A stretch of DNA of 64,000 nt from Luteolibacter arcticus (GCF_025950235.1 NZ_JAPDDT010000017.1:1-64000); one strand, 5' to 3'. Shown: positions 44,501 through 53,082, counted from the stretch's first letter. Notes: generated from the letters alone by a model not told the origin. A program made the numbers and translations.

Positions 44501-45109
44501 GCCCCATGCGCCGCTGTCGATGATCAAATCCTTCGCGTTGGCGACTGCCGCTCCGGTATCCAGCGCGAAGGCAGTGCCCGCTGCTTGCGTGATTCCCGTC
44601 CGGCCGAGATACGTGAAGCTGCCGCCCACCGCGCCCGGAGTCGTCGCCGCATTGCCGCCGCGCAGTGTCAGGGTGCCATTGAAGTTCAGCGCATTCGCCG
44701 TGTTGAACGCGGTCATCCCGAGATTGGCGGTCCCGTTGTTGATCGTTAGATTCCCGGTGCCGGTCAGGCTGGTGAAGCTCAAGCTGCTGTTCGCGGCACT
44801 GGGGGTCACCGAAAGGTTGGTGGAGCCCAGGTTGATCGCGCCGGGGGTGAGCGTATTCGCTCCGCTGATGCTGACCGTACCGGAGGCCGCACTCACATTG
44901 AGACCGGCCCAGATGAGGTTCGCACCGAGCGTGTTGACCAAGGTGCTCGAGGCATTCCAGGTCGCCGTCTCGAGGTTGGTCGGCGGGCTGCCGTCCGCCC
45001 AGGCTCCGGCGACGTTCAGATTGTCCGCGGTGGCACTGCGGATGTCTTGGCCGTGGCTGGCACCGGTGGCGAGCGCGGCGAAAAGTAGAGCGTATGAAGT
45101 TCTTTCCAT
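41534..45109 (-). CDS. Secreted autotransporter-associated beta-strand-repeat protein, 1191 aa
   Basis: The signal peptide (MERTSYALLFAALATGASHG) is followed by a long Gly/Thr/Ala-rich beta-solenoid with several autotransporter-associated repeats (STLTGATTVEGGTLRIAG, SYTGATFIDEGTLTFGDG, SYSGTTTVRNGTLLVN). The last 290 residues match the end of the protein at 6103, including the calcium-type loop SDADGIPNGIEFVIGGDP and the end LFARLKVEIP. No barrel domain is present. It should be surface-located; operator site 5 puts it in the sialoglycan regulon, so it may help hold the cell or its enzymes on sialylated substrate. The frame is open to 45256, but ATG 45109 starts the signal peptide and lies 66 bp after the operator. 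Confidence 0.85.
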   Translation of the reverse strand: MERTSYALLFAALATGASHGQDIRSATADNLNVAGAWADGSPPTNLETATWNASSTLVNTLGANLIWAGLNVSAASGTVSISGANTLTPGAINLGSTNLSVTPSAANSSLSFTSLTGTGNLTINNGTANLGMTAFNTANALNFNGTLTLRGGNAATTPGAVGGSFTYLGRTGITQAAGTAFALDTGAAVANAKDLIIDSGAWGGQTIHLSSLTGFGSLRRDSGGGGSQVATVEVNQATDTVFNGMILSHTAGNNTDIRRISLTKNGVGSLTLAGIVGKQTQNQGAPASDIDLTISGGTLVLAAANTRTGVTTITAAGTLQVGNGGTTGVIGGNGVTNDGSLVFNHGTGAVITAANAISGSGTISKKGAGSLVLSGTSTLTGATTVEGGTLRIAGDLGSSPVTVQSGATVAAGAVATPGSSFVKSLTLAGGSTSTFRVGSAYDQIVLNDTNALTVSGPHVITPVAGAGLNPGDKIPIIDYLGTFSGFANLSLTPGTRFTLVHNVGETNIELEYTGGTLTWKGGNGTWDLNTTANWTIGAATTTFLAGDTVLFDDSATTGSVTLAETLSPNGLTIDNDTLAYTLSGGTIAGGGTFTKQGPGTATVSSETSYTGATFIDEGTLTFGDGATSGQIGSGAVSLFTGATLRINRSDLLDYKTSPRLRNVSGDGNIVIDGGGIVFSYPGSGIGFSEGNSWAGFSGTLTVKNGSEFRTIRNGATAMGTGSVVLGDATTSGKLGQIEGNWTWTNNITLAGPDNRIINRSVTTPPRALKLQGVLSGSGGLTFEDAAATMTSNQTGFILTGANTLSGTINIPAGVPVRVGGIPGNTDVSQAGADAFGTLGSATVANEGALSFSRTDAHTVGNTISGAGQVFIGLTTGTTAQTVTYTGTKSYSGTTTVRNGTLLVNTALPASPVVVETAGTLGGNGALGATATVSGTIAPGNGVGTLVSTAGVALENGAHIAWQVADWNGSAGSGYDTLNAASITVNAVAGTPAVVVISPASLVNFTEVPKTFTLATTSGGVSGLDADEITVDATAFAGTGTWAVSTSGNLLQLSYTPGGGDTYGDWEQDNGIAGAGAETDSDADGIPNGIEFVIGGDPSNSPSNALLPTLSVNATHLIFVFRRTEDSEAFDPFVQYGSTLTGWTPAQDGSNGVEIDEDPNFYPNNTDRVTVTIPRPPASTGKLFARLKVEIP

Positions 45110-45174
45110 GGGGCTTTGCGAGGTTCGACGCCGCCACGCTTGCCCCGGACTCGTCTTGCAACAACGATCCGCAA

Positions 45175-45195
45175 GTGGTCGGGACCACCAACCAG
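45175..45195 (-). promoter_or_regulatory. Sialoglycan-regulon operator (site 5)
   Basis: GTGGT-N11-ACCAG, inner bases CGGGACCACCA, between the end of the YdcF-like gene and the start of the beta-strand-repeat protein. Confidence 0.65.
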
Positions 45196-45206
45196 TTGCC
45201 CCATGC

Positions 45207-45875
45207 TCAGCGCAGTTGCCCCGTATAACCTGCAGCCACCAATACCCGAAAGGCATCCATCACTTCCGCCGGGATTTCCTGCGCAGAGGCAAAGCCAAGC
45301 GCGGGATAATCGATGATGCGTTGGAAATCTCCCGTCATCGCAGAGGTCACCAGCTCCGGCGTGAGCGCACCGGCACAGTAGTCTGCAAATCCAAGCGCCG
45401 GCGAACTGGCACGGAAGACAACCTCCGGCCACTGCACGTCCAGCGCAGCGATGGTGCGCCGCTCCATGTAGGGCTTCTGCACCACGATCGCCGTGGATAA
45501 CACAATCTCCCGGGAAGCCAGCAGCTCACGGGAATAGCGGATATTTTCCCCGGTGTTGGTGGCACGGTTCTCGATGAAGATCACTTCCTCCGGCACACCG
45601 CAATCCCGCGCGACGCGAGCTATCGCCTCCGCCTCGGTCTCCGCCCAATCCTGCGTCATCCGTCCCCGCGCACCCGAGAACAAAATCCACGGCGCCAGAC
45701 CACGATGAAAAAGCTCCGCCGCATGCCCCGCGACGCGTAGATCATTGCTGCCGAAGACCAGGATGCCATCTGCTGGAATGAGCTCGTGATGGAGCTGATG
45801 ATAGTCCCACAGGACAAGCGCGGCGGCGAGATGATCAGGGTGCATGCTTGGATAAAGACGATGACGGAGCGCCAA
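45207..45875 (-). CDS. YdcF/SanA-like DUF218 protein
   Basis: 222 residues of the DUF218 (ElyC/SanA/YdcF) family: ADGILVFGSNDLRVAGHAAE, WILFSGARGRMTQ, ENRATNTGENIRYSRELL and STAIVVQKPYMERRTI with conserved acidic and Arg positions. There is no clear signal peptide. The family binds nucleotide-like ligands or works in envelope polysaccharide control; the precise role is unknown. It has no operator of the regulon in front and may be a bystander. An in-frame ATG at 45845 is an alternative start. Confidence 0.8.
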   Translation of the reverse strand: MALRHRLYPSMHPDHLAAALVLWDYHQLHHELIPADGILVFGSNDLRVAGHAAELFHRGLAPWILFSGARGRMTQDWAETEAEAIARVARDCGVPEEVIFIENRATNTGENIRYSRELLASREIVLSTAIVVQKPYMERRTIAALDVQWPEVVFRASSPALGFADYCAGALTPELVTSAMTGDFQRIIDYPALGFASAQEIPAEVMDAFRVLVAAGYTGQLR

Positions 45876-45880
45876 GGCTC

Positions 45881-45959
45881 ACTGGGAGCGCGGAATTCAT
45901 TCCGCCTGTCAAATCCAGCGAACCCGCTTTCCAGGCGGAATAAATTCCGCGCTCCCAGT
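45881..45959. repeat. Full CTGGGAGCGCGG palindrome (79 bp)
   Basis: Two 28-bp arms (45881-45908 and 45932-45959) are inverted copies with a single mismatch and a 23-bp centre. Each arm reads ACTGGGAGCGCGGAATT then TCCGCCTG. This is the complete form of a repeat seen as single arms at 93, 11624 and 19796 and as a worn pair at 57287-57450. Confidence 0.85.
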
Positions 45960-45996
45960 AAAGCCCACCTAAAAATTCGAATCCCCCCGCCCCATC

Positions 45997-48900
45997 TTAA
46001 TCCATCACCCTCACCCGATAAAAGCGAACCGGCCCCTCTTCCTCGGGAAGCACCACCGCCGTCTCATCGCCCGTCGCAAGCACCGCCGAAAGCCCCGGCA
46101 CCGTCTCCCACAACGAAAGCTCCTCACTTTCCTCAACCGCATAGCTCCGTCCCGGAACGCTCTTCCATTTCAAGTTCCCGCCCGCGTCATACGACGTCAC
46201 CCCTAGAACCGACGCCGCATTCTCCGGATCAGTCCCAGCAACGTATTCATCCCGGTTGGACACCCCGTCATGATCGCGATCGAGTCCGGCGTCATTCGCC
46301 GATGCATTCAGACCATTCAGCAACTCCCACGCGTCCGGCATGCCGTCGCTATCCGCATCGGCCGATGGATTCAACAGCCACGACTCTTCCACTCGGGCAA
46401 AGGTGATCCTGCTGTAGTCGTCCTTCTCGAAGAGCACGCCGATCGAGCGGTCCGGCAGGATGCAGATCGAAGAGTAAGCCGCCGACCCTGCATAGAGCTG
46501 CCGCGACACCGGCCATGTATCACCACCATCCGGCGAGACTCGCAGCGTGAAATTACTCCGCGATGACGTGCTCGCCGGATTCCCGAACAATACCAGCTCC
46601 CGGGGGTCACCGCGATGCCTGCTCGTCCACTGGATCACGCTGCCTTGGCACACGGGGTCCGGCACCGCGGGCAAGCGGAACAGCGAGCCCCACGTGCCAT
46701 CGCGCATCGGCGTCGCCCCACCTGGAGTGTAGCGGATCCACGCCCGCTGGCCATTCGACCCGCTCGGCGTGCGCATGGAAAAGAGCAGTCGCCCATCATC
46801 GAGTTCGCACGCCGTATTCTCGTTTGTCTGCGGCGACGAGGTCGGCACGCCCGAGCCGAAGTCCCAGGTAGCACCATGGTCGGCGCTGAAGACAGAGCAA
46901 ACCCGCACCGTGCCGCTCTCATCGCGATACTGCGAGGGAAAGACCAGCGTGCCATCGCGCATCGCTACCCCATGACCAGGGCCTTGGAAGATCAGACGCC
47001 AGTTCGGATTATCTTTCACCGCCGCAGTCACGTTGATCGGCGCGGACCACGTGTCACCGCCGTCCTCGCTTTTCGTGAGCACATACTGGCCGGTCTCGGT
47101 GGGCAGCGTGCCGGCACCGGAGCCATTGTAGCCGCGATTCCCGAATGACCACAGCGCCGCCACCCACATCGTATCCGTCACCGGATCATAGAGGATGCAC
47201 GGATCGCCGACGCCATTGCCCGAGGAACCCGGCTCCGAGGCATCGTAGTCCACGATCACCCGCGAGGTGCTCCACGTTGCACCGCCATCGGTGCTGCGGC
47301 TGTAACCCACATCCACATTCGCCGGCAGGTCGGCCGAGTTGTCGTAGCGATGATCATAGACCGCATGCAGCACGCCCGCACCATCCGCCACTATACCGGG
47401 GATGCGGAAGGTATTGATCCCGAGATCGCCGCTCTTCACCACATCGGTGAACTGAGGCACCAACCCCAGCGTGAGCGCCCCGCCCGGATCGGCATTCGCA
47501 GGAACGATCTCGCCAACATTCGAAATTGTCAGCCCCGTCACCGCGGCATCGAGAACGCTGCCAAGCGCAGCATGCCGCTGCGGAATGATGGCGACATGAA
47601 AGTGATGGCTCCCTTCTAACAAAGCAGCCGAAACCGGAAAGACCAGCGCATCGCTCCCCGGCGAATCGATCGTTCCAAGCACCGCTCCCGTCCCAGCATC
47701 AATCAATTCCACCGAGGTAACACGCTCGCGGGTGCCGGGCGCGAGCTGCACACGCACTTCCTGAAGCGTCGTCGCCGCCGGCGTATCGATCGCGATTTCC
47801 AGCAACTCGTGCCGCCCGAAGCGTGCGATCTCGCGCGGGGTCTGCATCACCGTCGCGGAGAACGGAGGTCCGCTCGGCGTCCCCCAGCGAGCATCCCAAG
47901 CCGACTTCAGCTCGGCGACTTCGCTGGCCCCCAGCACGCTCGCAAACACCGCGACCTCCGCGATGTCCGCCTTCAGCTTCAAGAACGGCGACCCGCCATT
48001 GGACCCCAGAATCAGCCCACCCAGGTTCGTCACCTGGCTGTCGGTCACCGTGGCTGTTAGAGCACCATCGACCCAATGCGCCACCGTCGTTCCCCCGCTG
48101 CCATTCGGCAGGAAGCTGAAGACATGCTGCTGCCACGCTCCCGTTTGCCGGGCAGTCGTGGTGATCTCCGCTCCATTCCACGATCCGGTCGATGTCGTCA
48201 CCCCCGCCTGCCATTGCCCGCCGCGCACTTGCGCACGGGTCCTGCCGGTGCCGGTGGTGCCGTCGAAAAGAAAGCCATCGGCCTCATCCGTCACGCGGCA
48301 CAGCACCGCCACGCTGCGCGCGCCCGTGAGCGCGCCAAATTCGGTCGTGGCATTCGACCACAGGTCATTGGTGCCATCGAAGCGCATCACCTGCCGCGCC
48401 TGGCCATTGCCCGCCGTGACCGCACGCCGGAAGGTTTGCCCGCTCACACGGCGGCTCAGGTCACGCACCGCATTGCCATTGTGCAGGTCCGCCCAGCGGT
48501 TCACCGCGTCGGCACTGTCGAAGGTCATCCCATTGTCCGCCATGAACCACGCATGAAGGCTCGCCCACGCGGGCAGCGGCTTCACCGGCAGAGCATCAAG
48601 CCCGATCACCTCCGCCGCCATCCGTTCGCCTAACAGGATCTCGCTCTCCGCATCGTAGTGAACGCTCAGCCCATCCTGATTATGCACGGCGAGACCGGTC
48701 GATTCCGCATAGCCGACGTCCGCCCGGCTATTCGCCAGTGCGAGCTGCGCGCTACGGGTGGTGTCGCGATTGGCACCGGTTCCTGCGATCTCGCCGAAGA
48801 CTCCGGTGATCGAGGATGCACCCGGCAAGTCGGTCTTCAGATTCGCCAACAACTCGCTGAAACGCGTGCCCGCCTCGTTCGACTCCGTGGTCGTATTGCT

Positions 48901-50811
48901 TTCGCCCTGCACATACAGCAGCCCGGCAATCCGGCTCGCCTCGTAGCCACCCGGCAAGTCCGCCAACGCGGCATTCACCGTGGCGATGACATGCTCATAC
49001 ATGTGATCGTCCACCGAGCCTTTCTGCCAAAAGCTGTTCCCACCGCCGCCGCGCGATGCCTTCACGATGGCGAAGTTCCGATAGCCCGCATTCCACAGCA
49101 TTCGCGCAAAGCCCACCTCCGGCCCCCAGTGATCGTCATTCCCGGCATACACACCACCGGTCTGAGCACCGACCACCGCCCAGCCGCTCGACTTTCCCAG
49201 CGCGGCATCACCGGATACGGTCCCATCGGTACGATTGTCCCAGTAGAAGGGCACACCGCCCGCCTGCTCCGCCGGATGCGTCCCGAGCGCGCCGTGGCGC
49301 ATCGCCGTGTCCGTGGTGCCCAGCGTGCCAAGCGAATTCGACTGTCCCGTCAGCACGAAGATCTTCAATGTCTCATCCTCCGGCACCACCGTCTCGCCCT
49401 TCCACGACAGCCGCACATCCTCGAAGCCGATGTAGCGCGCGTTGTTCCTCGCCATCAGCCGGATCTCCAGCGCACTGCCCACCGCCGACGGAACATCCGA
49501 CGCGCGAAATGACGCCGTGAATTCCTTCAGGCACTTCCCGAGCTGCGTGCCCGTGCCCGTGACAAACATCGGCAGCCCTTCCGTCAACGGAATGGTCGCC
49601 AGTGTCACACCATTCGCACGAAGTTCCGCCGCATAGTCACCCGCCACCGCTGCGGACGAGGCCTTGTAGAGGGAAACCTGGAGCTGATACTCGCGGCCCG
49701 CCTGCACCGTCTCCACCAGCGTCTGCGCAACGCCCGTGTCCGCCGGCCCGGCGATGATGTAGCTCGACCCTGGGCTCGCTCCCGTATCCGCCGCGCTTTC
49801 GCTGACGATTGAATAGTCGGTTAGACCCTTCGGAACCGCCGCGGCATTCGGTGTGCCGAAGATCGACCACCCGTTCGGGCGGCAGGCCGCGGTGTTTGCA
49901 TTGAGAAAGCCTCCTTCGAAGTTGCCGTTGTTAATCGCCACCGGCGTCCACTGCGACTCGAGCCCGAATGCATTCGCCACCCTCCCCGCGATGTGCGCTT
50001 CGCCGCGGCTGTTAGGGTGGACGTTGTCATAAGTCATCGCGCCAGGATCCCATCCACCGGGCTGCGTGGTCCAGTCGCTGCCATTCCATGCCGGGTTTAC
50101 CATTGGCACCACGCTCACGATCGAAGTCACCGTGCTCTTCGCCGCCGCGATCGCCGGCAGGTGGCTGCTATTGTAAAGATCGACCGCCGTATTGAGCGTC
50201 ACGCGATTCGCATGGCTCGGGCCCACGTGGAGCAGCTCGCAGAGCCGGATGCGCACCGCAGGATGGTCCGCTTGAAGTTGATCCACCAGCGCCGAAACGT
50301 CCGCCGCGAGCGTCTCCGGCATCTTTCCCGGATCATTCAGGTCATTGATGCCGATCATCATCACCACGCTGTCCGGCGTGTAGCTGCTCAGCCACGTCCC
50401 AAGGTTTCCCGTGCCGCGCTTTCCACTCGATGGCCCGGCGGTGGCGCCCAGCACCTGCGACGCACGCCAACCCCAGTGGCCGTCGTGATCGCGATCAAAG
50501 GGCACACCCCGCCAAGCCGGATAGTAGGCATTCGTCGCGTCATCACTCCCCGCGTCGTTGTTCGTGTAATTCGTCGTCAGCGATCCCACGAAGTCGAACT
50601 CCGTCCCGGCGTCCACCAGATGCTTGAAGAACTCCCAGCGCCACGAGCGGTTGCCATTCTGCGCATACGTCGAGCCATTCACGGCATAGCCCGCCCCCTG
50701 CGTGATCGAATCGCCGATCAAGGCGATCTTCACCGGTTCGGCATCAGCATCAGCCATGGCCCCGGCCACAGCGAGCAAGCCCGCCAAGGGCAGCAAACGA
50801 AGGAACGACAT
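45997..50811 (-). CDS. Giant secreted sialidase with two esterase modules, 1604 aa
   Basis: The modules run in order. Signal peptide (1-24). SGNH hydrolase (28-285; S35 in LIGDSITQG, MIGINDLND, and D262/H265 in YDNVHPN). A jelly-roll carbohydrate-binding-like domain (290-470). A SASA-type sialate O-acetylesterase (480-740; S491 in LTGQSNSLG, YVQGESNT, late His at about 718). A LamG-like domain (750-975). A sialidase N-terminal domain (983-1115). A GH33 propeller (1120-1480; FRIPGI, Asp-boxes SRSTDGGATW, KSEDGGDTW, SADHGATW). A calcium-loop C-terminal module ends FYRVRVMD. It could deacetylate and release sialic acids in one chain. The frame is open to 51231, but ATG 50811 starts the signal peptide. 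Operator site 6 is 46 bp upstream. Confidence 0.88.
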   Translation of the reverse strand: MSFLRLLPLAGLLAVAGAMADADAEPVKIALIGDSITQGAGYAVNGSTYAQNGNRSWRWEFFKHLVDAGTEFDFVGSLTTNYTNNDAGSDDATNAYYPAWRGVPFDRDHDGHWGWRASQVLGATAGPSSGKRGTGNLGTWLSSYTPDSVVMMIGINDLNDPGKMPETLAADVSALVDQLQADHPAVRIRLCELLHVGPSHANRVTLNTAVDLYNSSHLPAIAAAKSTVTSIVSVVPMVNPAWNGSDWTTQPGGWDPGAMTYDNVHPNSRGEAHIAGRVANAFGLESQWTPVAINNGNFEGGFLNANTAACRPNGWSIFGTPNAAAVPKGLTDYSIVSESAADTGASPGSSYIIAGPADTGVAQTLVETVQAGREYQLQVSLYKASSAAVAGDYAAELRANGVTLATIPLTEGLPMFVTGTGTQLGKCLKEFTASFRASDVPSAVGSALEIRLMARNNARYIGFEDVRLSWKGETVVPEDETLKIFVLTGQSNSLGTLGTTDTAMRHGALGTHPAEQAGGVPFYWDNRTDGTVSGDAALGKSSGWAVVGAQTGGVYAGNDDHWGPEVGFARMLWNAGYRNFAIVKASRGGGGNSFWQKGSVDDHMYEHVIATVNAALADLPGGYEASRIAGLLYVQGESNTTTESNEAGTRFSELLANLKTDLPGASSITGVFGEIAGTGANRDTTRSAQLALANSRADVGYAESTGLAVHNQDGLSVHYDAESEILLGERMAAEVIGLDALPVKPLPAWASLHAWFMADNGMTFDSADAVNRWADLHNGNAVRDLSRRVSGQTFRRAVTAGNGQARQVMRFDGTNDLWSNATTEFGALTGARSVAVLCRVTDEADGFLFDGTTGTGRTRAQVRGGQWQAGVTTSTGSWNGAEITTTARQTGAWQQHVFSFLPNGSGGTTVAHWVDGALTATVTDSQVTNLGGLILGSNGGSPFLKLKADIAEVAVFASVLGASEVAELKSAWDARWGTPSGPPFSATVMQTPREIARFGRHELLEIAIDTPAATTLQEVRVQLAPGTRERVTSVELIDAGTGAVLGTIDSPGSDALVFPVSAALLEGSHHFHVAIIPQRHAALGSVLDAAVTGLTISNVGEIVPANADPGGALTLGLVPQFTDVVKSGDLGINTFRIPGIVADGAGVLHAVYDHRYDNSADLPANVDVGYSRSTDGGATWSTSRVIVDYDASEPGSSGNGVGDPCILYDPVTDTMWVAALWSFGNRGYNGSGAGTLPTETGQYVLTKSEDGGDTWSAPINVTAAVKDNPNWRLIFQGPGHGVAMRDGTLVFPSQYRDESGTVRVCSVFSADHGATWDFGSGVPTSSPQTNENTACELDDGRLLFSMRTPSGSNGQRAWIRYTPGGATPMRDGTWGSLFRLPAVPDPVCQGSVIQWTSRHRGDPRELVLFGNPASTSSRSNFTLRVSPDGGDTWPVSRQLYAGSAAYSSICILPDRSIGVLFEKDDYSRITFARVEESWLLNPSADADSDGMPDAWELLNGLNASANDAGLDRDHDGVSNRDEYVAGTDPENAASVLGVTSYDAGGNLKWKSVPGRSYAVEESEELSLWETVPGLSAVLATGDETAVVLPEEEGPVRFYRVRVMD

Positions 50812-50856
50812 CCCCCGACCATCGTCCCGGAGCGGTGCAACTTCACCCGCCCTCCA

Positions 50857-50877
50857 CTGGTCCGTTGAACCAACCAG
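50857..50877 (-). promoter_or_regulatory. Sialoglycan-regulon operator (site 6)
   Basis: CTGGT-N11-ACCAG, inner bases CCGTTGAACCA, 46 bp in front of the giant sialidase gene. Confidence 0.65.
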
Positions 50878-50905
50878 ATTCCCCCCGGAAACATACAAAC
50901 GAGCA

Positions 50906-50934
50906 GGCCGCACGGGGACCTCACCCGTGCGGCC
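50906..50934 (-). terminator. Rho-independent terminator of the PEP-CTERM gene
   Basis: GGCCGCACGGG (50906-50916) and CCCGTGCGGCC (50924-50934) form a perfect 11-bp stem. On the minus strand it is followed by TGCTCGTTTGTATG. It separates the PEP-CTERM gene from the giant sialidase. Confidence 0.85.
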
Positions 50935-50956
50935 TTGGACTACCCTCGAAAATTTT

Positions 50957-51733
50957 TCACGCCCGCCGGCGGCGCAGCAGGGCCAGCAGGCCGAAGGACC
51001 CCAGCAACGCGCATCCCCCCTCGGGGACGACAACGACATCGAGCGAGACGTTATCGAAGAATGCAAACGATGCGCCCGCGGCATTCGTGGTTCTTCCCAA
51101 GGCCAGGCTGAAGCTGTCCGATCCGAGCACGGAGGTGCTCGTCCAGCTCGCGGTATAGCTCCGGTCGCTGTTATAGCCACCCCCGCCACCTTGGGCGACG
51201 AACCCGAGCCGGAGCGTGTCGGCCGCGGCATTGCTGTCGCTCAGGGACTGCGACACGAAGTTGGTCGGATTGGTGATCGAGCCATTCGACCCGGTGGTGA
51301 AGCTGAAGGACTTGCCAGCGGACGAGAAATCCACGTAGGCGTTCAGGTCATTGGCGACCACGCTGGTCTGGGCCGATGCGAAGAAAGTGAGCGTGAAGAC
51401 ATAGTTCTGCCCGACACCGAGCGCCGGCAATGTCACAAAGCTCCCGGTCGTGGTGATCTGCTGGAAGGTATTGCCGGTAGTCAGCGCGCTGATCCAGCCA
51501 TGGGTGTTTTCCCCCGATCCCGCACCGCCGGGGTTGAAGAGCCGGGATTCGTTGGTATTCACCGTGGTGCCCGCCGAATCCGAGTAAGTCCAGGTATTCT
51601 GCACCGTGGGCGACCCGAAGGTCGTCGCGGTGGACGCCGTGGTGCTGCCGAAATTCTCGGAGAACACGACCGCTGCATTCGCGGAAACGATCGAGGCGGC
51701 AAGCAGCGCAATGACGCGGGGAGTTTTTTTCAT
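50957..51733 (-). CDS. PEP-CTERM protein of the sialoglycan locus
   Basis: 258 residues: a signal peptide (VIALLAASIVSANA), a beta-rich body, and a PEP-CTERM-like tail (VVPEG, hydrophobic run, LLRRRRA). The tail should direct it to the surface by exosortase. The body is unlike the other PEP-CTERM protein at 11833; blocks such as FSENFGSTTAST and FFDNVSLDVV resemble carbohydrate-binding jelly-roll domains. The frame is open to 51916, across the operator; the signal peptide gives ATG 51733. It has its own operator (site 7, 94 bp upstream) and its own terminator. Confidence 0.82.
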   Translation of the reverse strand: MKKTPRVIALLAASIVSANAAVVFSENFGSTTASTATTFGSPTVQNTWTYSDSAGTTVNTNESRLFNPGGAGSGENTHGWISALTTGNTFQQITTTGSFVTLPALGVGQNYVFTLTFFASAQTSVVANDLNAYVDFSSAGKSFSFTTGSNGSITNPTNFVSQSLSDSNAAADTLRLGFVAQGGGGGYNSDRSYTASWTSTSVLGSDSFSLALGRTTNAAGASFAFFDNVSLDVVVVPEGGCALLGSFGLLALLRRRRA

Positions 51734-51826
51734 GGGAGGTCGAGTTCTTGGATCGGATCGTGCCAGCACTGGGTCGATCACGCCGGAACATCTACTGGCC
51801 AGAAGCCTCATCACCACCTCCCTGAA

Positions 51827-51847
51827 GTGGTTGGTTGAGGAAACCAG
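51827..51847 (-). promoter_or_regulatory. Sialoglycan-regulon operator (site 7)
   Basis: GTGGT-N11-ACCAG, inner bases TGGTTGAGGAA, in the gap between the GH16 stop and the PEP-CTERM start. Confidence 0.65.
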
Positions 51848-51863
51848 ACTCCCTCCTACAAAC

Positions 51864-52967
51864 CTAGTAATTGTCGTCGATGTTCTCCGTGATGATCCCC
51901 CGCACATCGCCTTCATCGCCGAACTGCCACACCTTCACCGAGGCGAAGGACGTCGTGGCCTGCTTCCATGGCGCAGGTCCGCCCCAGCCCGGCAGCCACA
52001 CACCCATCGTCAACTGTGCAGCCATCGAGGGCACAAAGGTGAGATTCTCCGCCACCTTCCTGCCATCGAGGTAGTGATCCACCCGGTCGCCAGCGTAGAC
52101 TGCATACTTGTTCTTGCCGAGCCGCTTGAGCGGATTGCCGAAGTAGCGGTTGAAGGGAATCGCGCGATCCTGCACCCAATGATAGCCGCCTTTCTCCGCT
52201 ACTTGCGCGTCGCTCACGCCCTCGATCGGCACCAGCTTCGTCCGCCACTCGGTGGTCAGCGTGTGATACTGCCCGTCGATCATCGGCTTCACGTCGAAGG
52301 TTCGGGGCTGGTGCTTGTTTTGCAGGAAGGTATTGTAGAGTGCCTTGTTGAAGTCCCCGCCCTTGCCAAACTCGGGGAAATCCAGCTCCGTCCAATACTC
52401 ATTCGCGCCCTCCCCGTAGGCCTTCATATGGGGATTGTAGAGCGGCTCCGAGGCATGAAAGGCATCCATCCCCTCCTTCGGCACGGAGACGTAGCGGTAG
52501 CCATACGTCCACACGGCCGGCACCGCGCCCTTCGGCCGCGTCGGATCTTCCGGGCCTCCTTCTTGCTTTCCGGTGCCACCGATCTTCATCACCACCTCGT
52601 AGCGGCCGGAGGCGAAGAATTCCTGCGTGACCACGATGCCACCCACCCGCGTGCGCTGGCCCTCATATCCAGTCACCGGACCATCGTAGAGATCGCCATT
52701 CGCCTGGCAGACCAGCACGTGCTTCTGTTTTCCCGCCACCTGATCGCGTTCGATGCGGACATTTTCCGGCGATACCCCGTGATTGCCCTGCCCCCACTTC
52801 TTCCGCGGATTATACCACCGCTTGGGGTCGATCTTGCCGCTGCTCCAGTCTTCCTCGAAGGCCAGCTTCGCATTCCGGGGCAGCGGCGGGAGTTTGGCTT
52901 CCTGCGCGCTCAGGGGTGGTGCCACGGTGAGGGAAAGCAGGCTCGCGACGGCGAGCGACCGGCTCAT
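51864..52967 (-). CDS. Secreted family-16 glycoside hydrolase
   Basis: 367 residues. Signal peptide (SLAVASLLSLTVAPPLSAQ), then a GH16-type jelly roll with the catalytic ExDxxE seen as ELDFPE in EYWTELDFPEFGKGG, preceded by the expected strand (VVTQEFFASGRYEVVMKIGG) and followed by HTLTTEWRTKL and HYLDGRKVAENL. The first Glu is the nucleophile and the last the acid/base. GH16 enzymes cut beta-1,3 or beta-1,4 bonds in glucans and galactans; some cut O-glycan poly-LacNAc in mucins, which would fit a sialoglycan locus. Start ATG 52967 has AGGA close upstream; ATG 52982 is the alternative. Confidence 0.83.
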   Translation of the reverse strand: MSRSLAVASLLSLTVAPPLSAQEAKLPPLPRNAKLAFEEDWSSGKIDPKRWYNPRKKWGQGNHGVSPENVRIERDQVAGKQKHVLVCQANGDLYDGPVTGYEGQRTRVGGIVVTQEFFASGRYEVVMKIGGTGKQEGGPEDPTRPKGAVPAVWTYGYRYVSVPKEGMDAFHASEPLYNPHMKAYGEGANEYWTELDFPEFGKGGDFNKALYNTFLQNKHQPRTFDVKPMIDGQYHTLTTEWRTKLVPIEGVSDAQVAEKGGYHWVQDRAIPFNRYFGNPLKRLGKNKYAVYAGDRVDHYLDGRKVAENLTFVPSMAAQLTMGVWLPGWGGPAPWKQATTSFASVKVWQFGDEGDVRGIITENIDDNY

Positions 52968-53052
52968 GGTCCTGCAATTCATTCCGGTGGGTAGTTTGTT
53001 AGATTGGAATGGCATGCGTAGCGCAGACGGCAGGAAATGCCTCCTCCTTCAT

Positions 53053-53073
53053 CTGGTCGCTTTCCCCGACCAG
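53053..53073. promoter_or_regulatory. Sialoglycan-regulon operator (site 8, divergent)
   Basis: CTGGT-N11-ACCAG, inner bases CGCTTTCCCCG. It is 85 bp from the GH16 start and paired with site 9, 30 bp away. Confidence 0.65.
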
Positions 53074-53082
53074 CTTGGAAAA

